A stretch of 64,000 nucleotides of DNA, taken from assembly GCA_958009055.1 (NCBI GenBank), contig OY253659.1, positions 310,001-374,000 of the forward strand, written 5' to 3'. Positions 21,307 to 31,712 of this stretch are shown one piece after another. Position 1 is the first letter of the stretch. Each line of letters opens with the position of its first letter. Source of the DNA: Choricystis sp. odSpoLacu1. Lineage: Eukaryota; Chlorophyta; Trebouxiophyceae. The notes under the pieces were generated by a model. That model was given only the letters and a program-made list of their open reading frames with translations. It ran no database searches and was not told the origin of the DNA. The translations under genes were made by a program, and so were the position numbers.

Positions 21307-22682
21307 ATGCTCGAGCGCCCGCGGGCAGAGGTGCGCTTTCGCATGCGTGGTCGGAGGGAGGCGGCGGGGGCGCGGGGCACACGCGGCGGGACCGGGCGCG
21401 CAGCCTCTCCCACGCCGCGGTGCCACCCAGCCCCCCCCCGCCCGCCGCCTCCTCGCACCCTGCCCACCCCCTCCCCGCCCGCGCAAACACACTCACACAC
21501 CCCCATCGACAAATCTCACCCCTCCCCCCCCATCCATCCCCACCAACCACCAGCCCGCCGCTCCCGGTGACGCGCATGCCGCGACGCGCCCCTCTGCCGC
21601 GCGCTCGTCCGCCGCCCCGGGGGCCGGGGGCCCTCCCCCTCCCCTGGGCTGCGACTGGGAGCGTGTGTCTGGCTCATCCTCGGGCGGCAGCGGCAGCGGC
21701 AACGGCTGCGGCGAGACTGAGGAGCGCGTGCGGCCCAAGCTGGTGCGCCGCCGCGCGCCGGCGAGCGTGACGCGCGCGGACGGCAAGGGCGCCGATCACA
21801 GCGACGGCGTGGACGCCTACCTGATGAAACTGCTGCACCCGAGCGGCGTGCCGACCGGGAGGAAGGGGAGTGGCGGTGAGGGCGGCGGGAGCGGTGGCAG
21901 CGGCCGGTCGACTGGAACGGCGGTTGGCCTGCCTCCCCGCCCTCCCGCGTCCGCGGTGACGGCGTCTGCTCCTACAGCAGCTTCCGCTGCCTCCGCCCAC
22001 GCTGCCCGGGCGGCGCTGGGGGAGGGCCCTTACGCGGCTGTCCGCGCCGCCCTCGCCGCGCACGCCGCCACCCACGCCGCCCAGGTCGCCGACCTGCACC
22101 GTGTCGTGGCGAGGGCGAGGGCGGTGGTGGCGGCCCGGTCGCAGGCGGCGGCGGCAGCCGTGGCGAGTGGTGGCGCGCAGGCGGCAACAACCGCGGCCAG
22201 CGTCGCGCCGTCCGACCCCGCCGCCGCGGCCGCCTTCTGGACTGCCGCCCTGGAGCGCGCGGGCGCTGGGTGCTGGGGTGCGCCGCCTGCCGGCCCGGCT
22301 GGCGCCGCCCACCACGACGCCCCCCCCCCCTCGGTGGGACCCTGTGGCCACGGCCCAAGCCGCCGCCGCGCTGCAGCTGTCCGCGGCGGCGGGGTCGCTG
22401 GCCGCGTATGCCAACAGATGTGATGCTGCCCACGTGGCCGCCGCCCCGCTCGGCGGCGGCGGTGGCGGCGGCGGCGGTGCGGTCGCTGGCGGCGCGGCCG
22501 CCGCGGGCGCGGGCGCCACCAGCGCCCATCGCGCCCCCAGCGAAGAGTCGGGCGACAATGGGGCGGCGGCGGGGCCCACCGTGAATCCATCCCAGGCGGC
22601 AGGGAGGAGGCGGAGGAGGGCGGGGGATGGCGACGACGGCGCAGGAGGCGCGGCTCGGCCGGCACGCCGTGCGCGCGGGTAG
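21307..22682 (+). CDS. Low-complexity protein with weak ELF3 resemblance (start and splicing uncertain)
   Basis: An ATG at 21307 opens MLERPRAEVRFRMRGRRE; an intron probably links this to the main frame starting near 21552 after an AG acceptor, but I could not fix the donor. The main frame reads GCDWERVSGSSSGGSG, GVDAYLMKLLHPSG, then ATHAAQVADLHRVVARARAV. The last piece resembles the ELF3 helix with a Q-x-x-E/D-L-H-R core, part of the plant evening complex. A C-run at 22320-22330 shifts the frame, after which RWDPVATAQAAAALQL and AAYANRCDAAHVAAAPLG follow. The tail is basic. Similarity to ELF3 is short and could be chance. Confidence 0.35.
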
Positions 22683-22714
22683 ACGAGAGGTTTCGTCCTT
22701 TTGTTCGAGCGTGA

Positions 22715-22720
22715 ATAAAA
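22715..22720 (+). promoter_or_regulatory. Putative AATAAA poly(A) signal
   Basis: AATAAA is 33 bases past the stop at 22682 in a locally AT-rich stretch. It may serve as the 3' processing signal of the upstream gene. Confidence 0.35.
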
Positions 22721-22897
22721 ATGGCGCAGTTTGAACAGAGTGTTGTGTGTTTTCTTTGTGATTGCTTTCATTTCAAAAGTAAACCATTTTGTTGTTTCAA
22801 CGCGGGTGCGAGAGAGGGAACAACAACAACAAACAGCGTTGTGTTTTCGCAGAAAACCGACTCGTTTTTTTTTCGAAAAAAAACTCATGCCGACCCC

Positions 22898-25503
22898 ATG
22901 AACCGAGAGAAACGGCGCGCCAGCCTGATAGACTTTGCGCAGTTGGAGGGTGCGCGCGGTTTTGTGGGGGGGGGGGGGCGCGCGCGCCAAAGCATAGGCA
23001 TGCGGGGCGCTTGCGCCGCAACTTCTTCCTCACTCACGTTCCCCCCCCCGCACACACTCTCCCCACCCTCCCTCAGACTATGAAGACGTCGCCTTTGAGC
23101 CCGTGGACGCGGGCGAGATGCGGGACGTCACGCTGGCGGCAGCCGCTGACGCAGCGCCGGCAGAGGTAAGTGGGGAAAGAGGAGAGGGTGGGGGCAGCCC
23201 AAGGGCTGGGCGCGGGAGACGCCCATGTGCTGCGACTCGAGGGGCGGGGTTGGAAGTGGGGGGAGGTGGCGGAAAGAGGCGCCTGGCGCTTGTTGGGTCT
23301 CACCGCCTCCCTTCCCTTCCCTCTCCAGACCGCCACCCCCGACGCCCTCACCGTCGACTTCTTAGATTCTTTGACCCACCCCACCCTCATCCGAGGCGCT
23401 CCAGGGGACGAGCCCGCCGCCTCTGCGGCCACACTCGCGCTCCCGCTGCCGCCCGCGCCCGCCCCGCCCGCCCTTCCGTGGTGGACCCCGGACGGCCTCG
23501 CCGCCGCCCTGGGCCCCGACACAGACCTCCCCGGCCTGCGCGTGCTGGACCCGTGCGGCGGTGACGGCCCCCGGTGGCGGCCGAGGCAGTGGGCTCTGTA
23601 CTGCGCTGCTCGCTCCGCCACGGCGCGCCCCCCCCGCACCCCCTCCGCCCCCCGCCGCGCGGCGTCGGGGGCCAGCGTGGAGGATGAGGCGGACTCGACG
23701 CAGGTGGTGCGGCGGCAGAGGTCGCAGCAGCAGCTGCTGCAAGGTGAGGGAGGGGCGGCGTCGCCACCCGCCCTCACGTCCCCGCCCGCCGCCCACCGCG
23801 GCATCTCAGCAGAGTCGCGCAAACGGCTGTTGACTGCGGAAGTGATACTGGACGGCACATCGTTAGGCGGGGTCGCCCCCCCCGCTGCCGTCGCAGCAGC
23901 AGACGCGGTCCCCCCCTCCTGGCCGCCCGCCCTCGGCCCCTCCCCGCGCGCGGGCGCCGCCCTCTCCCTCTACCCCGCGGGCGGGTTCACCGACTGGCGC
24001 CCCTCCCCGGGCGGCGCCACAGCCTGGCTGTTTGGGCTGGCGGGGCGGTTGGCCGTGGTGAGCGCGCCCCCGACGAAACAGAATGAAGCGACTTTTGCTG
24101 CCTGGGTGACCGACACGCCCCCCGGCGCCCGGTCCGGGGCCGCCCTGGTGCGGTCACTGCAAGGCATTATGCGAGCCGACATTCGCCCCGGGGACGCCCT
24201 GTTTGTGCCGGCGGGGTGGTTGACAGCTACTGCAGCACCTTCCCTCGGCCCCTCGGCTGCCGACGGAGCGTCCGCCCTCACAGGCGCCGCCCTCCTAGCG
24301 TCCACGGCGCCCGCCCTGGCGGCCGCGTCAGCGCTGGAGGATGATGTGGGGGCGAGGCCGAGGCACCGGTGGCCCGCGTTTGAGGCGGTGGCGTGGTGCG
24401 TGGTGGATCGACTGGCGAGTGTTCTCTGCGCAGCCCTGCCCCCCGCCACCGCTGCCGCCATCGAGGCTGGCGTGGCCCGTGACACGGCCGCCCGGCGAGC
24501 TGCTGCGGAGGCGACTGCAGCGGCGGCCGCGCGGGAAGCTGAGGCGAGGGCGGCGGCGGCTGCCGCACGCGCAGAGCGCGCGGCGGCCGCCGCGGCCGCG
24601 CGCGCGGCCCACAACGACCGCCCGTCCGTCGCCGTCGTGGCGGCGCCGCCGGGAGGCGCGCCCGTGGTGCGGGTGAGGCTGCCGGGGACGGCGCCACCAC
24701 CGCCGCCCCAGCCGACGAGCCCCAAGCTGGCGGTGAGGTTGAAGCTGCCAGTGGCGCGGCCGGCGGTGAGTGGGGGCGACGACAACACAACCGGTGCTCA
24801 CGCCGACCCGCCGCCTACCAACGGGCCTGCCCAGACACTGGACGAGAGGCCGCCGACCAACGGGGCTGCCCAGACACTGGACGAGAGGCCGCCGAGCAAC
24901 GGGGCTGCTCTTCAACCAGCGTCGCCGTCCGCCACCGCCACGCCCCCGCCGCAGCCGCTCCCGCTCCCCAACCTCCCCCCCGACGCGCGCCCGTCCGTGC
25001 TGGCCGCCGCCCCGTCCCTCGTCACCATGCTGCGGTCCTGGGCCAGCCTGCCGGGCGTGCTGGCGGCGGCGGCGCCCGCGGGGACGGAAGATCCAGAGGC
25101 GGCAGCCGACAGGCTCGCCCGCGCGCTCGCGGCGGCGGGCCTGCCCTGTGCCGCGCCCCCTCCATCCCCCCGCCCGTCTCCCGCCCCGTTGGAACCGTTG
25201 GCGCCTCCGCGCCCGCCTCGCCCACCCTCGCCGCCGGCTGTGGTGAGTGGGGGGGAGGAGGAGGAGGAGGCGGGCGACTCTGCTGATGTGGGTGGTGGTG
25301 GTGGCCCGGCCGCCGCCCGCCCTCGGGGGCGGGGCCAGCACCCTCGAGGGCCAGGTGGCGGTGGCGGCCGCCACCGCCCCGCCCCACCGCGCAGTGGCGG
25401 CGTCAGCGGCGGCGCCGGCGGCGTCAGCGGCGCGCGGTCGGGCGGGGGGCGCTCCGCGCTGAGTGTCAAGGATCGGTTGAAGAAGAAGCTCAAGATCAAG
25501 TGA
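22898..25503 (+). CDS. JmjC-fold protein of the KDM2/JHDM1-PHF8 type lacking iron ligands
   Basis: Exons 22898-22949, 23077-23165 and 23329-25503 keep phase. The fold is seen from HPTLIRGAP, GGFTDWRPSPGGATAWLF, then APPTKQNEATFAAWV, IRPGDALFVPAGWL and FEAVAWCVVDRLA. These line up with KDM2/PHF8 blocks [37 protein letters not shown] and the helix after the barrel. The H-x-D pair is R-x-S here and the distal His of GWIH is Thr (GWLTA), so all three Fe(II) ligands are missing and demethylation is not expected. The C-terminal half is Pro/Ala-rich, includes a 13-residue tandem repeat and ends in a basic tail VKDRLKKKLKIK. No CXXC, PHD or F-box is seen. Likely a nuclear scaffold; this is inference. 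Confidence 0.7.
24811..24909 (+). repeat. In-frame 39-bp minisatellite in the JmjC-like gene
   Basis: Two full 39-bp units (24811-24849, 24850-24888) and a partial third encode PPTNGxAQTLDER. The unit length is a multiple of three and keeps the frame. The copies are almost identical, so recent duplication is likely. Confidence 0.9.
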
Positions 25504-25710
25504 GTGTGTGAGATTGTGGATTGTGCACAACACTGTCGAAGTCTGTGTGGTAGGATGAGGTGATGATTGTTGTGGGGGAGGGAGCAGAGAGAACAACCGA
25601 CGCGCCGCTGTCCAAGCAGTTCCGAGCGTCGATTTGTCTGTGTCTCCACGTTCGTGTCGTCGCACAAACACCTCTCTCTCTCTTCCCCCACACACACACC
25701 TTTTCTCCAC

Positions 25711-26356
25711 ATGCTCACCCGCACCCCCCTGTCCGGCCGGTCGGTCGCCCGCCCTGCCGCCACCCGCGCGCCGGCGCGCAACGCGCGCCGGTCCGGCGCG
25801 CTGCGCGTCTCCGCCTTTGGCCCGGGGGGCGACCTGGTGGAGGGGCTGGAGGCGGGCACCCGCGTGCGCGTGATGGCGGCGGTCAAGGTGAGAGAGTGAT
25901 GAGGGAGAGAGAGGGGGAATGGCGGGGGAAACGCGAATTGGGTGACGCAGCGTCGGGTGTTGTGGGTTGGCGGGCTTGGCGGCTGCTGCCTGGCCCTGGC
26001 TGCCGCGCTCTACGGAACACAGCACGGCGCTGTGTGCAGAAAGGGGGGACTTTTGAGTCGCAGAGGCAGCGAGGAGGGGGAGCGAGAGAGAGGCCGGCCC
26101 CTCCGACCCGCTTTTTTCCTTCTCTCACACCAAACCTCCCACTTCCTCCCAGGTCTACCACGTCCCCAAAACACCGGAACTGGCCATCCAGGGGATGGAG
26201 GGCACGATCACGGAGGTGGTGAAAGTGTACAAGGGGCAGGAGCTTTCCTCCACCCTCCCCTACAAAGTGCAGTTGGACGTGCCGCCCCCGGCCGACGGGG
26301 GAAAAGCGCCCAAGGTCATCGTCCACCTGGACGGCAGCGAGGTGGAGAAGCTGTGA
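25711..26356 (+). CDS. FTRV: Ferredoxin-thioredoxin reductase, variable chain
   Basis: Exons 25711-25887 and 26153-26356 give 126 residues. Exon 1 encodes an Arg/Ala/Pro-rich plastid transit peptide (MLTRTPLSGRSVARPAATR) and the first strand GTRVRVMAAVKV. Exon 2 carries the family hallmark YHVPKTPELAIQGMEGTI and LPYKVQL. The variable chain forms the SH3-like barrel that supports the catalytic Fe4S4 chain; the heterodimer passes electrons from ferredoxin to thioredoxins and so links light to Calvin-cycle enzymes. The size and single-domain layout match other green-lineage members. The intron falls exactly before the VYHVP strand. Confidence 0.92.
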
Positions 26357-26578
26357 ACGATGATGATGTGAGGGAGTGAGAGGCAATTCTTTGTTGTGTT
26401 GAAGTTCAGAGAGACGAGAGAGAGAGAGGGAGCACTTCTTTTTTTTTGGCGCGTGTGTGAAACAATCTTCACGTCCCTTTTCCCCGCCCTGGAGCCATGA
26501 CCACCCGGCAGCAGCCGAAAAACAACGCGTCAGCATTTAGATCATTGACAAGAAAAACAGAAACAAACCCTCATTTTT

Positions 26579-27466
26579 TCACCTTTCCTTCACGCCCCCC
26601 GACGGCGGCCACTTGGCCGGCCGCACCGTCCCTTCTTGGCCCACCACCCACGCTCGATCGATCAACGGGACGAGTTCTGTCAGATCATGGGACACGATCA
26701 ACAGGGTGGCTTCCTGTTTGGCGTCGGTCAGAGCAGAGACCATGTCGCTCCGCGCTCTCCAGTCCAACCCTGCTAACGGCTCGTCCAGCAGCAGCACGTC
26801 TGGTTGGCGGGCTAATTGCACGGCCAACGCCACTCGCCGTTTATACCCGTCCGACAGGGAGCGGAGGGGGGTGTCGAGCGGGATGGAGGCGAGGGAGAGG
26901 CGGGAAAGAGTCGCCTGTGCCGCAACAATGGCGGACGCGCGCGCAGCGGGGGACACGGGCCACCCAAACGTCATCTCGTCGGCCAGGGTGGCCCCCAGGA
27001 AGTGGCGCTCGGGGAACTGGAAGACGAGGCCGACGCGAGGGGGTGGGGGTGGGGGGGCGGCAGATGCAGACGCACCGCCATCACCCCTATACACGCTCAC
27101 CACCCCTCCCGTCGGCTTCAGCAGGCCCGCCACCAGTTGCAGCAGGGTCGTCTTGCCCGCCCCCGACCGGCCGAACAGCAGGCCAGCGGCGCGGGGGGGG
27201 ACGTCGAATGAAGCGGAGGAGACGAGCGGAGCGGCCGCGCCGGGCGGTGCATAACACAGTCCATCCACGCTCAGCCCCGCGGCGGGAGGGCGAGCAGGCG
27301 CCCCACTCAGGCTGGCGCCCAGGGCGGCCAGCAGGGCGGCCAGGGCGGCTGCTTGATCGTTTTGGTTGGGGGGGGCGGCGGAGGGTGGTGGGGGGCGGCG
27401 CGGGAAGTGGGGGCGCCGTACGCCGGCGGCCGGGCCACGGGGTGCAGGAGTGGTTAGAGTTCGCAT
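26579..27466 (-). CDS. ABCI11: Plastid ABC transporter ATP-binding subunit, ABCI11/NAP14-like
   Basis: A single exon of 295 residues; ATG at 27466 is preferred because the frame upstream lacks another ATG. The N-terminus is transit-peptide-like (MRTLTTPAPRGPAAGVRR). ABC motifs are complete: Walker A GRSGAGKTT, Q-loop VFQFPERHFLGATL, signature LSDGYKRR, Walker B VLLLDEPLAGLDW and H-loop SHD. Among families, QFPER-F, DE-TFGWP and the variant signature LSGGYKRR identify plant ABCI11, an ECF/CbiO-like plastid ATPase needed for chloroplast biogenesis. Here the signature Gly is Asp (LSDGY). The transmembrane partner is not in the window. Confidence 0.87.
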   Translation of the reverse strand: MRTLTTPAPRGPAAGVRRPHFPRRPPPPSAAPPNQNDQAAALAALLAALGASLSGAPARPPAAGLSVDGLCYAPPGAAAPLVSSASFDVPPRAAGLLFGRSGAGKTTLLQLVAGLLKPTGGVVSVYRGDGGASASAAPPPPPPRVGLVFQFPERHFLGATLADEMTFGWPVSPAARASAIVAAQATLSRLSLASIPLDTPLRSLSDGYKRRVALAVQLARQPDVLLLDEPLAGLDWRARSDMVSALTDAKQEATLLIVSHDLTELVPLIDRAWVVGQEGTVRPAKWPPSGGVKER

Positions 27467-27540
27467 CAAAGAAGCAGAGAGGCGCAGAGAGAGGGAGGGA
27501 GGGGGGGGGGGGAGCAGGCGACGGCAGCCGCTTGCCCAAT

Positions 27541-27798
27541 TCACAGCCCCAGCGCTCTCCTGGCCACCTCTTTGGCCACCTGCGCCGCTTTGCCGTCAAT
27601 CGACGCACGCCAGTACCCTGCCAATGCTTCGTCCTTGGACGGCGCGGGCACGGCCGCCAACGGGACGGCGCGCCCTTTTTTCTTGCGTGGCGCGCGGCGC
27701 GAGGACCGTTTGGCGGGCGCGGACGCTGGCTTGGGGGCCAGCAGGGAGGAGGCGGTGGCTAGTTGGTGCTTGATGATGCGGGAGCGACCGGAGGGCAT
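27541..27798 (-). CDS. Small basic protein of unknown function
   Basis: An 85-residue single-exon reading from ATG at 27798 to a stop at 27541. It has a basic middle (KRSSRRAPRKKKGRA) between two more ordinary segments, IIKHQLATASSLLAPKP at the start and ALAGYWRASIDGKAAQVAKE at the end. The basic patch could be a nuclear localisation signal. It lies 74 bp upstream of and parallel to the ABC gene. I do not recognise the family; composition is less repetitive than shadow frames, which supports it as real. Confidence 0.5.
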   Translation of the reverse strand: MPSGRSRIIKHQLATASSLLAPKPASAPAKRSSRRAPRKKKGRAVPLAAVPAPSKDEALAGYWRASIDGKAAQVAKEVARRALGL

Positions 27799-27916
27799 TG
27801 CGGTCGCGAATGCCGGAAGAAAAAAAAAGGCGACAAAGTGTTAGCAACCCTCACCTCCTGGCCAATTTCCCTTTTTGCCCTCCCGACGCGGGCCGCTTTG
27901 GCCGCTTCTGCACAGC

Positions 27917-29400
27917 ATGACGACCCTCATGGACCTGGATGCCGGCGCGCTCGAGGTGATAGCCACCCTCATCGACGACCCACCCTCTGTCGTGCGCCTG
28001 GCCGCCACGTGCCGCGACCTGCGCCGCATGCTGCTGGGGCACGACGACGCCGTCGGCTGGCGCTCTGTGTCCGCGTTCATTGGGGCCACAGACACGGCGG
28101 GCGTGCCGTGGCTGCCGCGTGGGGAGGCGACAGCCGAGCGCCCGCTGCCGCGCGCGCCGTCTCAACGCGCGGCCGCGCTCGCGTTCAGCCCCGCTGTGCG
28201 CGACACCCACGGCGCCGCCGTCGCGCGCGCCCTGTCCAAACTGCGCTGCGCTTTACACGCCGCCTCCCCACGACTGGCTGCCACCCTGTGCCAGGGCGCG
28301 GATGAGGACGCGCTGGAGGTGGCGCGCGACGCGGGGTGGGGCAGCGCGGCTCTGACCTATGCGACCCTCTGCAACGGCCAGACCGCCTCCACCCGGGCCG
28401 CGTTCAACCCCTTCACCGAGCTCACGGGGTCCCTGTTTGGTGCCGAAATCTATGGCGACGTGTGCGCGGGGCGGCTGCTGCCCCTGGCCCGCGTGGGCGC
28501 CCCGACCGTCCTGGCCGAACCGTGGCTCGCGGGCAACCCGCCGACCGTCAACGTTGTGGTGTCCGAGATGCTGGTCGCCGCCGGCCGCCCGCCCCACCCG
28601 GTGGGCATTGAATCAGAGCGCGTGCTGGTGGTGGACGCGGTCGCGCCGGACGCCCCGGTGGAGCAGACGGTGTTGCGGCGCGTGGCGGCGCGCGCGCGCG
28701 ACGCCGCGCGCGCGCGCGCGCGGCCCCCAGCCTGGCCACCTGGTTGGCCACATTTGCGGACGACGTCGCGTCCCGCCGCAGGGTGGTGGTGGAGGGGCCG
28801 CCCCCCTGGCTGCGCGCGATCGCGGCGCCTGTGTGGCGCGCCGTGCCGGCCGACGCGCCGCCCAGCATCGACGCCTTTGCCGTGGGCGACACCGCGGTCA
28901 CGCGCGGCCTGCACGTGAGCGTGGCCGTGCTGCCGACATATATGAACAGCTTTGCTGGGGATGACGAGGATGAGGATGAGGACAACGATGGCGACGCGAT
29001 CGTCTACTCCTATAAAATCAGCTTTTTTTTGCCGCCCTCCACTGGTCAAGGCGCCCCCAAGCTCGCAGACGCTCTGCAGAGGGTGCGCCTGACCACGCGC
29101 CGGTGGGAGACGACGGATGCCGACGGCCGCCTGCTGGAGCCGCCGGTGCGGGGGCCTGGCGTGTTGGGCCTCCACCCAGAGCTTTTCGCAGGGGACGGAG
29201 AGACCTCCCGCTTCTCCTACTGCTCCCGCACCATGCACCCCGCGTCCCGGGTGCCGGGGGCGGGGCTGCCGCGGGACGCGCCCGCGGATTCTTTTTCGGG
29301 CGCGTTTGCGTTTGAGGGCGTGACGGTGGCCGGGGCGGAGGTCCAGTTTGTGGCGGCCGTGCCGGCGGTGAGGTTGGCACTGTCTGAAGTGTTTTTTTGA
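27917..29400 (+). CDS. F-box protein with C-terminal ApaG domain (SKIP16/FBXO3-like)
   Basis: The N-terminal 45 residues form an F-box: LEVIATLIDDPPSVVRLAAT followed by CRDLRRML and GWRSV. The C-terminal 130 residues are an ApaG (DUF525) domain: IVYSYKISFFLPPS, LTTRRWETTDADGR, GPGVLGLHPELFAGDG, SRFSYCS and SFSGAFAFEG. Plant SKIP16 and animal FBXO3 share this combination and act as SCF substrate receptors. An acidic DEDEDEDNDGD loop precedes ApaG. The frame shifts inside the (CG)n tract at about 28687-28721; before it is frame RVAARARDAARAR, after it LATFADDVASRRRVVVEG. I regard this as a probable sequence indel in one gene. Confidence 0.82.
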
Positions 29401-29659
29401 AGGGGAGTGTTTTTTGTGGAACGCACACGCCGCACGCACCTCTGTTAGGCCTGGACGCGCACAGCGCACAGCACGACACACCAAGAGAGCGTGGCAGTCT
29501 GACAAGGCTAAAAAAAAAAAAACGTCAACTCTCCCACTCCCGCTGCCGCGAAGCCGAGCGGAAAAGAGGGTCGAACAAATTTCTCGGGTGGGCTCCCCCG
29601 CTGTCCCCGCCCCCACGCCGCGCGCAGCCCCGACTCCCCGCGCCGCGTCGTCGCCGATC

Positions 29660-30996
29660 ATGGCTTCCGACGGACCGGCGTCACCGCCGCCCGAGGAGGT
29701 GGAGCCGGCGCCGGCTGGCGAGGGAGGAGACACTGCTGAAGACCAACTCAACGATGGTTTTCCCGACCGCGACCGCCACAAGGGCGTGGTCAAGTGGTTC
29801 AACGCGAGCAAAGGTGGGTCGCGGCACAGAGTCCGCCACCGGCTTGGGGGTGCAGACCGCGGCGGCGCGCGGCGGGGCGCGGGGGGCTGCCTTACCCCCT
29901 CACCGATGTGACTCTGCTTTTGCCTTGCTAACTACCGTCCTCCCTCCTTCCCCCAGGCTTCGGATTTATCACGCCCGAAGGAGACTTACAGGACATCTTC
30001 GTCCACCAGGTGAGGCGGGCGAGAGCGGGCGGAACGGAGGCAGGAGGGGTTGGTGGAGGGCAGGCGACGAAGGCAGACGACTTGCGATAAAAAAAGCAAC
30101 CCTCCTCTCACCACCCTCACCCCCATGATCCACACACCCAGTCCGCCGTCGTCGCCGACGGCTTCCGCTCCCTGCGAGAGGGCGAGCCCGTGGAGTTCTC
30201 CATCGATGACGCGGGGCCCGACGGCCGCGTCAAGGCAGCGGACGTCACTGGCCCTGGCGGCGCGCCCCCTCAAGGCGCGCGCAGGCCGCTGCCCCCCCAC
30301 CTGGCCGACGGCCGCCACGCCGGCGCCGGCGGCGCCATGATGATGCATGGCGGAGGGCCGGGAGGGCCGGGGCAGCACCCTGGGTACGGCCACCACGACG
30401 CCGCGTCACTGGCTGCCGCCGCTGCGGCTTCAGGCCTCCCCATCTACCCCGGCGCCTACGGCTCTGGCTACCCCTTCAACCCGGCCATGGGCCCCTACGG
30501 CGGCATGGCGCCGGGCTATGGGCCGCCGCCACCGGGGATGCACGCCGCGATGCAGCACCACGCTGCGGCCGCTGCGCACGGGGGCCCCCCTCTCGGCGAC
30601 CCCCGCGGCGGCGCCGGCGCCGGCCCCGGCCCCCGCCCCGTGCACCAGATGCCGCCCCCGCCTCCAGGCGTCGGCGGCATGGCAGTCGGGATGCCCCTCC
30701 CCCCCCGCCACCACCACCCGCGCCCACCGCCCGGCACGCCCGGCGTCTCCTCCGGCGTCCAAGTGGTCGTTCACAACCTGCCCTGGACCACCACCTGGCA
30801 AGACCTCAAGGACGCTTTTGCCGCCTGCGACGGCGTGGAGAGGGCGGACGTGATTCTGGATGCCGCCGGCCGGTCGCGCGGGTTTGGCACCGTCCGCTTC
30901 TCCACGATTGCCGGAGCCAAAGCCGCCGTCGAAGCCATGAACGGGGCCGAGGTCGCGGGGAGGACGATCACGGTGCGGGTGGACAGGTTTGCGTGA
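29660..30996 (+). CDS. NAB1: NAB1-like cold-shock-domain plus RRM RNA-binding protein
   Basis: Exons 29660-29813, 29957-30009 and 30142-30996 give 353 residues. The cold-shock domain is spread over three exons: GVVKWFNASK, GFGFITPEGDLQDIFVHQ and GFRSLREGEPVEF. Then GPDGRVKAADVTGPGGAP matches NAB1 closely. A Gly/Met/His/Pro-rich linker leads to one RRM: VVVHNLPWTTTWQDLKDAF, RADVILDAAGRSRGFGTVRF and TITVRVDRFA. In Chlamydomonas NAB1 sequesters LHCII mRNAs in the cytosol and lowers antenna size. NAB1 activity there is tuned by two RRM cysteines; here the RRM has only one Cys (AACDG), and the equivalents of both regulatory positions appear to be replaced. The linker is longer than in Chlamydomonas. 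Confidence 0.87.
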
Positions 30997-31712
30997 AGAG
31001 AGAGAGATTGATCGAGTGAGCGAGACGCGCCGCGCGGTGTGCCGACCGAGCGCGCGCGCGCGCCCCCCCCGACGCCCTGCTTTTTTTCCTAGCCGCCCCC
31101 TCCGCCCCCCCCCCCCAATTCATTCACGGTCGGGAGAAAGGGCTCACACACTGACTTTTTCCCTTCTTGCCACACACAAACTGACACCAGAGGCACAACG
31201 TCCGGTTCCCACGTTTTTTTTTTCCCTTTCTTCCCTCCCCTTCCCCCCACCCCCCTCCCCCACGCCCGTCCCCCCCGACGCCTTGCCCCCCGACGCCACC
31301 CCAGACCACCAATTCCCCCCCCTCCCCCTCCCTCTTTTGCAAAGGGCGGACTTTACGCGACAACGCGCGCGTGCCGCCAAAACGAAAGGAGGGAGCAAGC
31401 CAGCCGGGGGGGGGGGGGGGGGGGGCGAAGAGACACAGGTGGGGGGAAGCGTCGTTTTTTTTTTCTCCCCAGGCGCTGCGCGTGTAGAATCAGGACCTTT
31501 TCTCTTTTCCCTTTCCTCTCTGACAAACACACATGGGGGTGCTGCTGTTTTTGGTGCCACATGGACGCGTGTGGGTGGGTGGGTGGGGAGCACTCCTTGA
31601 CACACCACGCAAAGAACAGAAAAAACAAACAAAAATTCTCTCTCCCTTCCGCCCCCTGACGCTCCCGCGACCGCTCAAGCTCCCTCCCGCCGCCCTGTGC
31701 ATGCATAAAATC
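30997..31712. other. Intergenic region with G20 tract
   Basis: No gene supported. It contains C- and T-runs and a G20 tract at 31406-31425. It separates the 3' ends of two convergent genes, so it should hold both 3' UTRs. Confidence 0.6.

Noticed and set aside
24328..26025. 565-codon minus frame over the JmjC-like and FTR genes
   Set aside because: Arg/Gln-rich shadow spanning two plus-strand genes and an intergenic region.
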